Assembly (NCBI RefSeq): GCF_020733635.1
Contig: NZ_JAJFZL010000001.1
Coordinates: forward strand, 3,596,001-3,660,000
DNA: 64,000 nucleotides
Origin: Nocardia spumae
GTDB taxonomy: Bacteria; Actinomycetota; Actinomycetes; Mycobacteriales; Mycobacteriaceae
Reading direction: 5' to 3'
Position 1 is the stretch's first letter; each line of letters starts with the position of its first letter. The position numbers and the translations under genes are program-made. Shown one piece after another: positions 20,644-27,639 of this stretch. Under the pieces are notes generated by a model. That model ran no database searches, was not told where the DNA came from, and was given only the letters and a program-made list of their open reading frames with translations.

Positions 20644-21407
20644 GGGTCGGGTCGCGAAGTGATGCGCTCGCGCATAGCGGCGAGCCGTGCGGCGAACTCC
20701 TCGGACTCCAACGAGGCCACCTGCGCCACGATCTCGGTATCGACCGCCTCGGCGTGCGAATCCAGCGCCCGGGTGATGCCCATCGTGCGCTTGGCGGTGA
20801 TCAGCAGATCGCGCGGCGCCGCCGCCGCTCCGGCCGCCGCTTCGACCGCGGCAGCCAGGAGATCGTCGTGTTCTCCCGGTACGACGCGGTGGACGAGCCC
20901 GGCGCCGAACGCGGCATCGGCGTCGAGGATCTCACCGAGCAAGGTCATGGCCGCGGCCTGTTGCGGTCCGACCGCGCGCTGCAGCATCCAGGTCATCCCG
21001 CCGCCCGGATGTATGCCGAGTCGCAGGAAACGCGCGTCGAAGCGAGCCTGCGGCCCGGCGAGACGGACATCGGCGGCCAACGCCAGATTGAGTCCCGCGC
21101 CGACCGCGGCACCCCCGACCGCGGCGACGGTGGGCAGCGCGCAGTCGGCCACCGCCAGGAATCCGGCGTAGATGGCGCGCAGGCCGGCCTCGGCGGCCTC
21201 ACCGAGGGCACTGAGGTCCGCGCCCGCGCAGAAGGCCGGTGGCGCGCCGGTAATCACGACCGCGTGGACGCCGGTGTCGTTCTCGGCCTCGGCGATCGCG
21301 GCCGCCAACTGTTCGGACAGTGCCAGTGTCAACGCATTTCGACGCTGCGGATCCGACACCGTGACCACCGCGACCTTGTCCTGCCGTTCCATCGTGATCT
21401 CCGCCAT
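20634..21407 (-). CDS. enoyl-CoA hydratase/isomerase (crotonase) family protein
   Basis: 257 residues, one crotonase domain. The oxyanion-hole segments GAPPAFCAGADLSALG and GGAAVGAGLNLALAADVRLAG are present. At the positions of the two catalytic glutamates of true hydratases I read Asn (GAGLNLAL) and Phe (FDARFLRLGIHPGG), so ordinary hydration is unlikely and another crotonase reaction or a non-catalytic role is possible. TACGAT lies 7 nt before ATG 21407 (near-leaderless), so the upstream in-frame ATG at 21416, which overlaps this box, is less likely. Confidence 0.75.
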   Translation of the reverse strand: MAEITMERQDKVAVVTVSDPQRRNALTLALSEQLAAAIAEAENDTGVHAVVITGAPPAFCAGADLSALGEAAEAGLRAIYAGFLAVADCALPTVAAVGGAAVGAGLNLALAADVRLAGPQARFDARFLRLGIHPGGGMTWMLQRAVGPQQAAAMTLLGEILDADAAFGAGLVHRVVPGEHDDLLAAAVEAAAGAAAAPRDLLITAKRTMGITRALDSHAEAVDTEIVAQVASLESEEFAARLAAMRERITSRPDPEN

Positions 21408-21495
21408 GGCCGCCATCGTAGTGAGGACCCGGCCGATAACATCCGGAGTAGCCCTCTACGGACCAGACGAACGGACAGACGAGCGAGGAGCCATC

Positions 21496-21969
21496 ATGAA
21501 GGCTGTGATCGTGTGCGTCTCGGTATCACACGGCAACACCCAGCGCATCGCCGAAGCCATGGCCGAGGTGCTCGGCGCCCGCGTCGTCGGCCCCGGCGAC
21601 ATCGATCCCGCCGAATTGGCGGCCTGCGATCTCGTGGGTTTCGGGTCGGGAATCTTCACCATGAACTTCCATCCCAGGCTGCGCGAACTGATCGCCACCC
21701 TGCCGCCACAGAACGGGCGCAAGGCCTTCGTCTTCGCCACCAGCGGTATGCCCGAGCCGCCGTTCCGGCGTTATATCCGTTCTCTCACAAAGCTTCTCAT
21801 CGGCCGCGGCTACGACGTGGTCGACACCTTCAGCTGCCGGGGCCTCGACACCTGGCTGCCGATGCGGATCGTCGGCGGTGTCAGCAAGGGTCATCCCGAC
21901 GCCGCGGATGTGCAGGCCGCGCGCGCCTTCGCCGAGGGCCTGAGGGATCGCGTGGCGGCCCGGCCCTGA
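21496..21969 (+). CDS. flavodoxin-family protein
   Basis: 157 residues. The FMN phosphate loop is VSVSHGNTQRIAEAM (residues 8-22), followed by DLVGFGSGIFTMNFHP and FVFATSGMPEPP, the two loops that hold the isoalloxazine ring. It is likely a small electron carrier or flavodoxin-like quinone or protoporphyrinogen oxidase. GAGGAG lies 6 nt before the ATG. It is divergent from the crotonase-like gene; no redox partner is adjacent. Confidence 0.75.
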   Translation: MKAVIVCVSVSHGNTQRIAEAMAEVLGARVVGPGDIDPAELAACDLVGFGSGIFTMNFHPRLRELIATLPPQNGRKAFVFATSGMPEPPFRRYIRSLTKLLIGRGYDVVDTFSCRGLDTWLPMRIVGGVSKGHPDAADVQAARAFAEGLRDRVAARP

Positions 21970-22130
21970 TCCCGGCCGGGCCGCATGACGGCTTTCCACC
22001 AGGATTCCAGCGGGCTGGGTTCAGGCCAGTGCACGACCGGCGAGTCGTCGGAATCAGTTGCGGCCGTATCGGTGTGGCGCACCGCGAGGGTGTGATCGGC
22101 CGGGGCGACGATATGTGATCGGGGGTCCAT
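21891..22130 (-). CDS. possible small hypothetical protein
   Basis: 79 residues from an ATG with AAGGA 6-7 nt upstream. The first 50 residues (MDPRSHIVAPADHTLAVRHT, then an acidic run and PSPLESWWKAVM) look like a real protein. The last 27 overlap the end of the convergent flavodoxin gene and are Arg/Ala-rich. No family is recognised; the good ribosome binding site is the main support. It follows the cold-shock-domain gene on the same strand after 17 nt. Confidence 0.35.
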   Translation of the reverse strand: MDPRSHIVAPADHTLAVRHTDTAATDSDDSPVVHWPEPSPLESWWKAVMRPGRDQGRAATRSLRPSAKARAACTSAASG

Positions 22131-22147
22131 GGTGGTCCTTGTGCCGG

Positions 22148-22594
22148 TTACCGGTCGGCGCGCTGACGCGTACCGGGGGAGAGTTCTTCTGGCCATCGGG
22201 CCGGGTTGCGGCGTGGGCATCGGCAGGGCAGCCCGTCCTGTCGCGCGGAGTGCGGGTGGGGCTGCGGCAGCAGCCGCGGGGTGCTGTCTGCGCGGGTGCA
22301 GGGCACGACGCGAGTGGCTTCGGGGCCACGCGGGGTGTCGGTGGCGGTGAACACCACCGGCTGCCCGGCGACGAGGGTTCTGAATCCCGGGACGTCGATC
22401 GACTGGAAGTCGACGAACACTGCGGGACCGGTTTCGGGAGTCAGGAACCCGAAGCCCTTCTCGGTATCGAACCAGGCGACCCGACCACGCTGCGGGCGCG
22501 GGTATCGCTGCCCGCTGCGGGCGGGTGAGCCGCACCCGATGGTGTCGGCGGCGGGGACGGGGTCAGTCGGCGTTGCCGTAGTCGTAGTCGTCAT
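22148..22594 (-). CDS. cold-shock-domain protein with flanking extensions
   Basis: 148 residues. A single cold-shock domain covers about residues 36-98 with RNP1-like KGFGFLTP and RNP2-like VFVDFQSI, so it should bind single-stranded nucleic acid. Ordinary CspA proteins are about 67 residues; here a Thr-rich head of about 35 and an Arg/Pro-rich tail of about 50 are added, a form common in actinobacteria. In RNP1, the usual KGFGFI and the aromatic of RNP2 are kept. Its ATG lies inside the preceding small gene (32-nt overlap), so translation is probably coupled. Confidence 0.75.
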   Translation of the reverse strand: MTTTTTATPTDPVPAADTIGCGSPARSGQRYPRPQRGRVAWFDTEKGFGFLTPETGPAVFVDFQSIDVPGFRTLVAGQPVVFTATDTPRGPEATRVVPCTRADSTPRLLPQPHPHSARQDGLPCRCPRRNPARWPEELSPGTRQRADR

Positions 22595-22796
22595 CGAAGT
22601 CCAGCGGGGTTATCCAGGCTTGGTCGATACGGTCGGTGAGCTCGGCGGAATCGATCGCGGCGCGCACGGTTTCGGCCGGTGGGTGCATCGCGGTCGCGTC
22701 CAGTCCGACGTCGCGGTCGCTGTCACGGACGAGAATGTTCTGGTCGGCGCGGTCGAAGTCGCTGCCTGCCGGGACGGAGGTCCAGGTACTGGTCAT
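22563..22796 (-). CDS. small acidic protein, unknown function
   Basis: 77 residues, rich in Asp, ending DFDDDYDYGNAD. GAGGAGGGG precedes the ATG at a good distance. No domain recognised. It overlaps the cold-shock-domain gene by 32 nt in another frame; the pairing suggests that the two products are made together. Confidence 0.55.
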   Translation of the reverse strand: MTSTWTSVPAGSDFDRADQNILVRDSDRDVGLDATAMHPPAETVRAAIDSAELTDRIDQAWITPLDFDDDYDYGNAD

Positions 22797-22846
22797 AGCG
22801 GTCCCCTCCTCTGATGTCCATCGTGTTCTCGGCGCGGCCGAAGGGC

Positions 22847-22887
22847 CGGGTGAGCCCGGAAAGCCCGATGCTGACCGGGCTCACCCG
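22847..22887. terminator. strong 13-bp hairpin upstream of the small acidic gene
   Basis: CGGGTGAGCCCGG (22847-22859) and CCGGGCTCACCCG (22875-22887) are perfect inverted repeats with a 15-nt loop. It could end transcription coming from 23.3 kb or lie in the leader of the acidic-protein gene. Confidence 0.4.
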
Positions 22888-23351
22888 TCGACGGAAGGAA
22901 TCTGAACCGGAACTTTGGGTCGTGTTTCCGCGAGGGCCGCGGGCCGTGCCCGCCTGCTGATCGCCATCACCGTGGTTGCGCACGCGCCGGACCGAGGGGT
23001 GTCCTGCCGCGCCGGCGCCGGTGTACGGGCCCGAGCCCCGGCCCCTGGTCGCGAGAACACGTGTGTAGGAGAACGTTTCATGTGGTCTGCGTTGTCTTCG
23101 ATATCTGCGACTGGCATCACCTCGCTCTCACTCGTCATCGGATATGCCATCGAGCCGGCTTGTGTACCCGGCCCGGCCGCGTTCCCGTGCGGGCAACGCG
23201 GGGTCGGCGTCCGGGGCGCTGATCGCGCCACCACGAACCCGGTCGCGGGCGGGAGGGTCCGGCGTTCGCGTGGCGGCAGGGACTGCGCCGATGCGGCGCG
23301 TCGTCACCGGCACCACCACCACCACCGGGTCCTCCCGTGATGCCGCCCGGA
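22888..23351. other. no confident gene
   Basis: About 460 nt. The best candidate is a forward 86-codon frame, 23080-23340, with AGGAG 8 nt before its ATG, a hydrophobic first 30 residues and a His-run tail (RHHHHHR-like). A reverse frame ends at 22881 next to the hairpin. Neither has a recognisable domain, and their composition is that of GC-rich chance frames. Confidence 0.3.
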
Positions 23352-23774
23352 TCAGGCGTTGATCGCCTGATGTTCGTCGTGGTGGCGGGTGATCTCGATC
23401 TTGCGCGGCTTGGCCTTCTCCGCGACCGGGATCACCAGGCGCAGTACCCCGTCGCGGTAGTCGGCACGGATGGCGTCGGTATCGAGGTTCTCCCCGAGGA
23501 ACAACTGGCGGCTGAACACTCCCCGGGTGCGTTCCGCGGCGATCATCGATCGGTCGGGGTCCAGCTGCGGGCGCGACGCGCGCACGGTCACCACGTTGCG
23601 TTCGATATCCAGGTCCAGGGATTCCGGATCGATGCCGGGCAGGTCGAGTTCCACGAAGAACTCGTCACCCTCGCGCCAGGCGTCCATCGGCATCACCACC
23701 GGCCGCGCCGGCGTGCCGAACACCTGCTGGGTCAGGCGATCCAGATCCCGAAACGGATCGGTGCGCATCAGCAT
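23352..23774 (-). CDS. Hsp20/alpha-crystallin small heat-shock protein
   Basis: 140 residues. The alpha-crystallin domain runs from about residue 35 to 130 ([20 protein letters not shown] to [21 protein letters not shown]) and holds the signature [14 protein letters not shown] and the A-x-x-x-n-G-V-L motif. It is an ATP-independent holdase for unfolding proteins. GGAGG lies 7 nt before ATG 23774, so the longer GTG start is unlikely. It is divergent from a MerR-type gene; the 144-nt gap holds a CIRCE element over the promoter. Confidence 0.9.
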   Translation of the reverse strand: MLMRTDPFRDLDRLTQQVFGTPARPVVMPMDAWREGDEFFVELDLPGIDPESLDLDIERNVVTVRASRPQLDPDRSMIAAERTRGVFSRQLFLGENLDTDAIRADYRDGVLRLVIPVAEKAKPRKIEITRHHDEHQAINA

Positions 23775-23847
23775 GGTCGCCACCTCCACTCACTCCATTC
23801 TCAGTCGAAGTTGCTCAGATAACCTCTGTCATCCGGCTGAGATTTTT

Positions 23848-23874
23848 TTAGCACTCTACGCAGGAGAGTGCAAG
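23848..23874. promoter_or_regulatory. CIRCE element (HrcA operator) over the hsp20 promoter
   Basis: TTAGCACTC, 9 nt, GAGTGCAAG matches the CIRCE consensus TTAGCACTC-N9-GAGTGCTAA at 16 of 18 positions. Read on the minus strand it contains TTGCAC, 17 nt, TAAAAA, a likely hsp20 promoter. It is flanked by a 12-bp inverted repeat with one mismatch, TCAGATAACCTC (23815-23826) and GAGGTAATCTGA (23884-23895), perhaps for the MerR protein. Confidence 0.75.
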
Positions 23875-23918
23875 TGATGCTCTGAGGTAATCTGAATCCA
23901 ACGAGAAAGAGGAGCAGG

Positions 23919-24290
23919 ATGCCGGATCGACACGACCACCTGCCCGGTTCCGGCGCGGAGCACCGGCCCGGCCCGGGGCAGGCGGTGTACGGCATCTCGG
24001 TGGCCGCCGAGCTGGCCGGGATGGGGGCACATTCGCTGCGCTTGTACGAGCAACACGGGTTGGTCACGCCGGCCCGCAGCGCAGGCGGCACCCGCCGCTA
24101 CAGCGACGACGACCTGGCACGGCTGGCCCGTATCGCCGCCCTCGCCGGGCAGGGGATCAATCTCGCCGCGATCGCGCGGATTCTCGACCTCGAAGACACC
24201 AACACCGAACTGCGCGACACCAACGCCGCGCTCACCGCCGAACGCGACCAGCTCCGCGGGCGCGATTCGGCCCGTGGGGTCCAGACTTGA
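23919..24290 (+). CDS. MerR-family regulator, HspR-like
   Basis: 123 residues. The MerR helix-turn-helix begins near residue 23 (VYGISVAAELAGMGAHSLRL then YEQHGLVTPARSAGGTRRYS), very like HspR, the heat-shock repressor of actinobacteria. A coiled-coil stretch follows (residues about 80-110, ILDLEDTNTELRDTNAALTA). GAGGAG precedes the ATG. It is divergent from hsp20, an arrangement that suggests that it controls that gene together with HrcA. No HAIR consensus (CTTGAGT-N7-ACTCAAG) is visible, so its own site is probably different. Confidence 0.82.
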   Translation: MPDRHDHLPGSGAEHRPGPGQAVYGISVAAELAGMGAHSLRLYEQHGLVTPARSAGGTRRYSDDDLARLARIAALAGQGINLAAIARILDLEDTNTELRDTNAALTAERDQLRGRDSARGVQT

Positions 24291-24494
24291 GAAATCCGGC
24301 GCCTCAGCGATGCGCGGGCGATCCGGTCCGGCGTCCGGCCTCCCTTTCGGGGCACCGGCCCGGAGCGCAGGCAATCCTGATGTAGTTCTGGGATGCGAAC
24401 CGAGTCGGATTACCGGCACGAGGAACTGGCCGCCCCCTGATGGCTGCGGGCGCGCGTGGAAATCGTCGTCGGCCGCGCATTATGGTTTGACCGC

Positions 24495-24794
24495 ATGGCA
24501 GCCCCCACCCGCCCCACTGTGAGCCTGGCGATCGTAAGCCTGGCGGTCGTACTCGGTGTGGCCGTTGAGATTCCGATGCTCGCGACCCTGGCCTTCGCGG
24601 CCATCGGCCACCCCGAGTGCGCGACCATACCGGAAGACGTGGGCCCCTGCGGATACTGGGCCCGAGTGTCGTATTACGGGCCGTTCATCATGCCGCGCGG
24701 AACGGTCGCCCTCGCAGGCCTCGGACTAGCGGTGTGGCTGGTTGGCCTCGTCGTGCTCGGTCTCTTCGCAGCGCTACGCCCGCGCCGCGAGTAG
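24495..24794 (+). CDS. small membrane protein, unknown function
   Basis: 99 residues with two membrane segments (about 9-36 and 73-95) joined by an outside loop with two Cys (HPECATIPEDVGPCGYWARV) that could form a disulfide. A -10-like TATGGT lies 8 nt before ATG 24495, so it may be almost leaderless. An in-frame ATG at 24456 is possible. Family not recognised. Confidence 0.5.
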   Translation: MAAPTRPTVSLAIVSLAVVLGVAVEIPMLATLAFAAIGHPECATIPEDVGPCGYWARVSYYGPFIMPRGTVALAGLGLAVWLVGLVVLGLFAALRPRRE

Positions 24795-25339
24795 GACATC
24801 CGGATACCGGCCCAGTGGACCAGATCCCTGATCGGCCCTCGATCCACTCGTTCAGGTGAGAGCGCCGCACCCGCTGGAGGAAGTCCTCCAACGGACGACA
24901 TCGCCGCCCCCGGACTGCTCCGAACCTGCTTGCCTTCGGTGACCGGCCGATCCAACGTCGTGATACCAGGCGGCAGCGCCGCCTCGGCGGTATCGCCCGA
25001 GACCTCCAGGCTGTGCGCCGGCTGGCCGGGGGCCGGGCCGCTGGTGCCGTCCTTCGGCGCACCGCCCCGCTCAGCCACCGGCGGGTCCGGGTTCGCCGCA
25101 GTCGTGGCCGCCGGCCGTGACGGCGTCCCCATCGATCAGGACACACCGCCCCGGCGCAACGCCGGACGGGTGATGCGCTCGATCCGGACAGGCAGCCCGC
25201 TGTCGGCGCCATCCGGTGAATTTCTGTACGGCCGTACCAGCGAGCACAGTTTTTCACCGATTGCGTTGGCATTTCGTTGCGTCGCTCGCGACCAAACGTA
25301 AGCGGCCGCACCGCAGGAAGAGTGTCGCGGACTTCCGAG
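24795..25339. other. no confident gene
   Basis: About 545 nt. Open frames on both strands are low-complexity and rich in Arg, Ala and Pro, without ribosome binding sites. Reverse-strand fragments (near 25130-25250) read somewhat like protein but are broken by a stop, so a decayed gene cannot be excluded. Confidence 0.35.
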
Positions 25340-25376
25340 TCTGACCTCCGATAAGGTTCACTTATCGGAGGTCAGA
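25340..25376. repeat. perfect 16-bp inverted repeat with 5-nt loop
   Basis: TCTGACCTCCGATAAG (25340-25355) and CTTATCGGAGGTCAGA (25361-25376) with loop GTTCA. No T-tract follows. It lies 85 nt before the coiled-coil gene start. It could be an operator, a terminator, a recombination site or the end of a lost element. Confidence 0.7.
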
Positions 25377-25426
25377 AGCGCAGGTATCCGTTTGGGGCGG
25401 ACCACATTTCGTTTCGTGTTGTTACG

Positions 25427-25454
25427 TTTGAAATGACGAAACAAACGCTACGAT
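25427..25454 (+). promoter_or_regulatory. leaderless promoter of the coiled-coil gene
   Basis: TTTGAA (25427-25432), 16 nt, TACGAT (25449-25454), then 6 nt to GTG 25461. Inverted repeats GTTTCGT (25411-25417) and ACGAAAC (25436-25442) bracket the -35 and may bind an autoregulator. Confidence 0.5.
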
Positions 25455-25460
25455 TCTTGG

Positions 25461-26627
25461 GTGTCGAGCATATGTAACTACCCAGGCTGTACCCGCACCA
25501 TCACTCGCGGCGGAACGCCCGGGCGGCCCTCGGAATATTGCGACCATCCCGAACACACGCGATGGCGGGCCTGGCGTGAACGGCAGCGCCGGCAGCAGGA
25601 GGAGGCGGAGGGGACCGAGGCCAACGTCACAGTGACACAACAGGGCCCGGTGACGGTCGCCCGGCTCCGCGCCGACGAACTACTCACCCAGTTCCGGACA
25701 TTGGCCGATCAGATGAGTACCACCCTGTCGGTGGCTGTGGCGGAACTGTCGACACTGTCCGATCCCGCGATCGCCGAAGCTCAGGTGCAGGCGGTCCAGG
25801 CCGATGCCGGGCGCCGCATCGCCGAGGCGGAGGTTGCGGCCGTCGCCGCGGAGCAGGCCCGCCGTGACGCCGAACAGGCCCGCACCGCAGCCGAATCCGC
25901 GGCCGAGGACGCCGCGACGGCAGCGGAGCAGGCCGAGGCGCGCATCGCGGAAGCACTCGCCGCGCGCGACGATGCGATGACCGAAGTCGAGCGCGCCGGC
26001 AAACAGGCGGCCGATGAGGTCTTCGCTGCCCGCGCCGACGCCGAGGCCGAGATCCGCGCTGTCCGTCTGCACTGCGCACAGGACATCGAGGAAGCGCGCC
26101 GACAGGCGAACGAGGACATCGAATTGGCGCGCAGCACAGCCGCCACCGAGATCGAGCAGGTGCGCCGCGACAGTGCCCAGCGGATCACCGCCGCCGGCGC
26201 CGAACGCGATCTCGCCGTTCAGCGCGCCGCCGACGCCGAACGAGCGATCGATCGCGCCGAATCCGCGGTGGCGGAACGCACCCGAACCCTCGCCGAGACC
26301 AGAGACGAGCTCAACCGTGTCCGCGCGGAAGTCGAGCGCGTGCGCGCGGAAGTCGAGCGCGTGCGCGCGGAGGCGAAGGACGCGCGACAACGCGCCGCCG
26401 ACGATATCGCCGCGGTGCGCGCCGAAGCGGCCGCCAGCGCCGATCATGTCGCCCAGCAGACGGCGGCTCGGCTGGCAGCCCTCGACGACGCCCGGCGGCA
26501 GACCCTCGCCCGCGCCGAGCGCGCCGAGTCCCAGCTCGACGCGGAACTGGCTCGGCGGTCCAGGCAGGTGGTTCCCGCTGCGGCCGAATCCGATACGGGC
26601 GCACCGGAAGTGGCCGATCTCCGCTGA
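25461..26627 (+). CDS. long coiled-coil protein with N-terminal zinc-binding motif, KfrA-like in form
   Basis: 388 residues. The first 33 hold C5, C10, C27, H29 and H32 (CNYPGCTRT then YCDHPEHT), a probable zinc finger, followed by a basic stretch (RWRAWRERQRRQQ). Residues about 70-370 are one long Ala/Glu/Arg-rich coiled coil with the repeat RVRAEVE. This build, a DNA-binding head and a long alpha-helical tail, recalls plasmid KfrA proteins and chromosome-organising proteins, but no family match can be claimed. The GTG start is leaderless. Inverted repeats upstream would suit autoregulation. Confidence 0.75.
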   Translation: MSSICNYPGCTRTITRGGTPGRPSEYCDHPEHTRWRAWRERQRRQQEEAEGTEANVTVTQQGPVTVARLRADELLTQFRTLADQMSTTLSVAVAELSTLSDPAIAEAQVQAVQADAGRRIAEAEVAAVAAEQARRDAEQARTAAESAAEDAATAAEQAEARIAEALAARDDAMTEVERAGKQAADEVFAARADAEAEIRAVRLHCAQDIEEARRQANEDIELARSTAATEIEQVRRDSAQRITAAGAERDLAVQRAADAERAIDRAESAVAERTRTLAETRDELNRVRAEVERVRAEVERVRAEAKDARQRAADDIAAVRAEAAASADHVAQQTAARLAALDDARRQTLARAERAESQLDAELARRSRQVVPAAAESDTGAPEVADLR

Positions 26628-26781
26628 TTCGGCGACAGGGTGTGCGAGCAGTATGCGAAGACACCGAAAAACCACGCCGAGACCGGGTGCGATCGTCGGC
26701 TTCGCCCCCCATCGACCGCTATGCTCGACAACTGAATCAGCCACCCCCGCGACGGGCTTCGCGGGAATCGAGAGGTGACAA

Positions 26782-27588
26782 GTGAACGACGACGCCATGC
26801 GAGCGCGGCAAGCAAGGCCGAGCGTGGCACGGGTATACGACTACATTCTCGGCGGGCGCGACAACTACGGTGTCGACCAGAATCTCGCCGACTACTTCAT
26901 CGACTTCCTGCCCGGCTCCGAGCAGGTGGCCATCACCGCCCGCGCGGCGACGCTACGTGCGGTGCGCAGTATGTGCGCCAACGGGATTCGCCAGTTCATC
27001 GATCTGGGATGCGGGCTGCCGACCAGCGAGAACGTGCACGACGTGGTGCGGCGTGCCCATCCCGAAGCGCCGATCATCTACGTCGACAACGATCCGTTCG
27101 TCGTCGCGCACGGGCGCGCACTGCTGTCGATCGACGATCGGATCGCGGTGATCGGCGGCGATCTGTGCTCGGTGGCCGATATCGCCGAACATCCGGATGT
27201 GGCTCGGCTGATCAATTTCGATGAGCCGGTCGGCCTGCTGTTCGGTATCGTGCTGGCGTTCGTGGAGGAGAACGAGGATCCCGCCGGGGTCGTGAGTTCC
27301 TGGGTGGAGCGAATCCCGGCCGGAAGCCAGGTCTATGTGTCGCACTTCCGATCCGGGCACAACCGCGAAACCAACACCACCGAACGCAAGATCCTCGACG
27401 CGTTCGGCCGCGGCCGGTGGCGCAACGACGAGGAGGTGCGGGCCCTGTTCGGTGATCTGGAATTGATCGAACCGGGACTGCGGCCGTGTGCGCAGTGGTG
27501 GCCGCAAACCAGTGCCGAGGACAGCGGCCGGGAGCTGAGTGTGTGGGAACAGCTCATCGTCGCCGGATTGGCCCGCAAAGTGGCGTGA
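26782..27588 (+). CDS. SAM-dependent methyltransferase, DUF574 family
   Basis: 268 residues. The family opening RPSVARVYDYILGGRDNYGVD (here residues 13-32 in part) and the SAM-binding IDLGCGLPTSENVH and IIYVDNDPFVVAHGRALL are clear. Many copies occur in actinobacteria; their substrates are mostly unknown. GAGGTG precedes GTG 26782. A paralogue with the same layout lies at 49297-50118. It ends convergent to the carboxylase gene at a strong hairpin. Confidence 0.85.
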   Translation: MNDDAMRARQARPSVARVYDYILGGRDNYGVDQNLADYFIDFLPGSEQVAITARAATLRAVRSMCANGIRQFIDLGCGLPTSENVHDVVRRAHPEAPIIYVDNDPFVVAHGRALLSIDDRIAVIGGDLCSVADIAEHPDVARLINFDEPVGLLFGIVLAFVEENEDPAGVVSSWVERIPAGSQVYVSHFRSGHNRETNTTERKILDAFGRGRWRNDEEVRALFGDLELIEPGLRPCAQWWPQTSAEDSGRELSVWEQLIVAGLARKVA

Positions 27589-27595
27589 ACCGCAC

Positions 27596-27639
27596 GGTGG
27601 ATCGGCGCCCTGCACCTCAGTGCAGGGTGCCGATCCACC
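27596..27639. terminator. bidirectional terminator, 20-bp stem
   Basis: 27596-27615 pairs with 27620-27639 around a CTCA loop; the only mismatch is G opposite T, which would be a G-U pair in one RNA. It overlaps the last codons of the carboxylase gene and follows the DUF574 stop by 7 nt. Confidence 0.7.

Noticed and set aside
23080..23340. Forward 86-codon frame with His-rich tail
   Set aside because: The ribosome binding site is good, but the composition after residue 30 is that of a chance frame. Kept only as a note in the gap entry.
24674..25311. Reverse-strand frames of 150-207 codons in the 24.8-25.3 kb gap
   Set aside because: No ribosome binding site, Arg-rich composition and no domain. 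They overlap the convincing small membrane gene.
25340..25376. The 16-bp hairpin as a transposon terminal repeat pair
   Set aside because: The arms are only 5 nt apart, no transposase lies nearby and no target-site duplication is visible.
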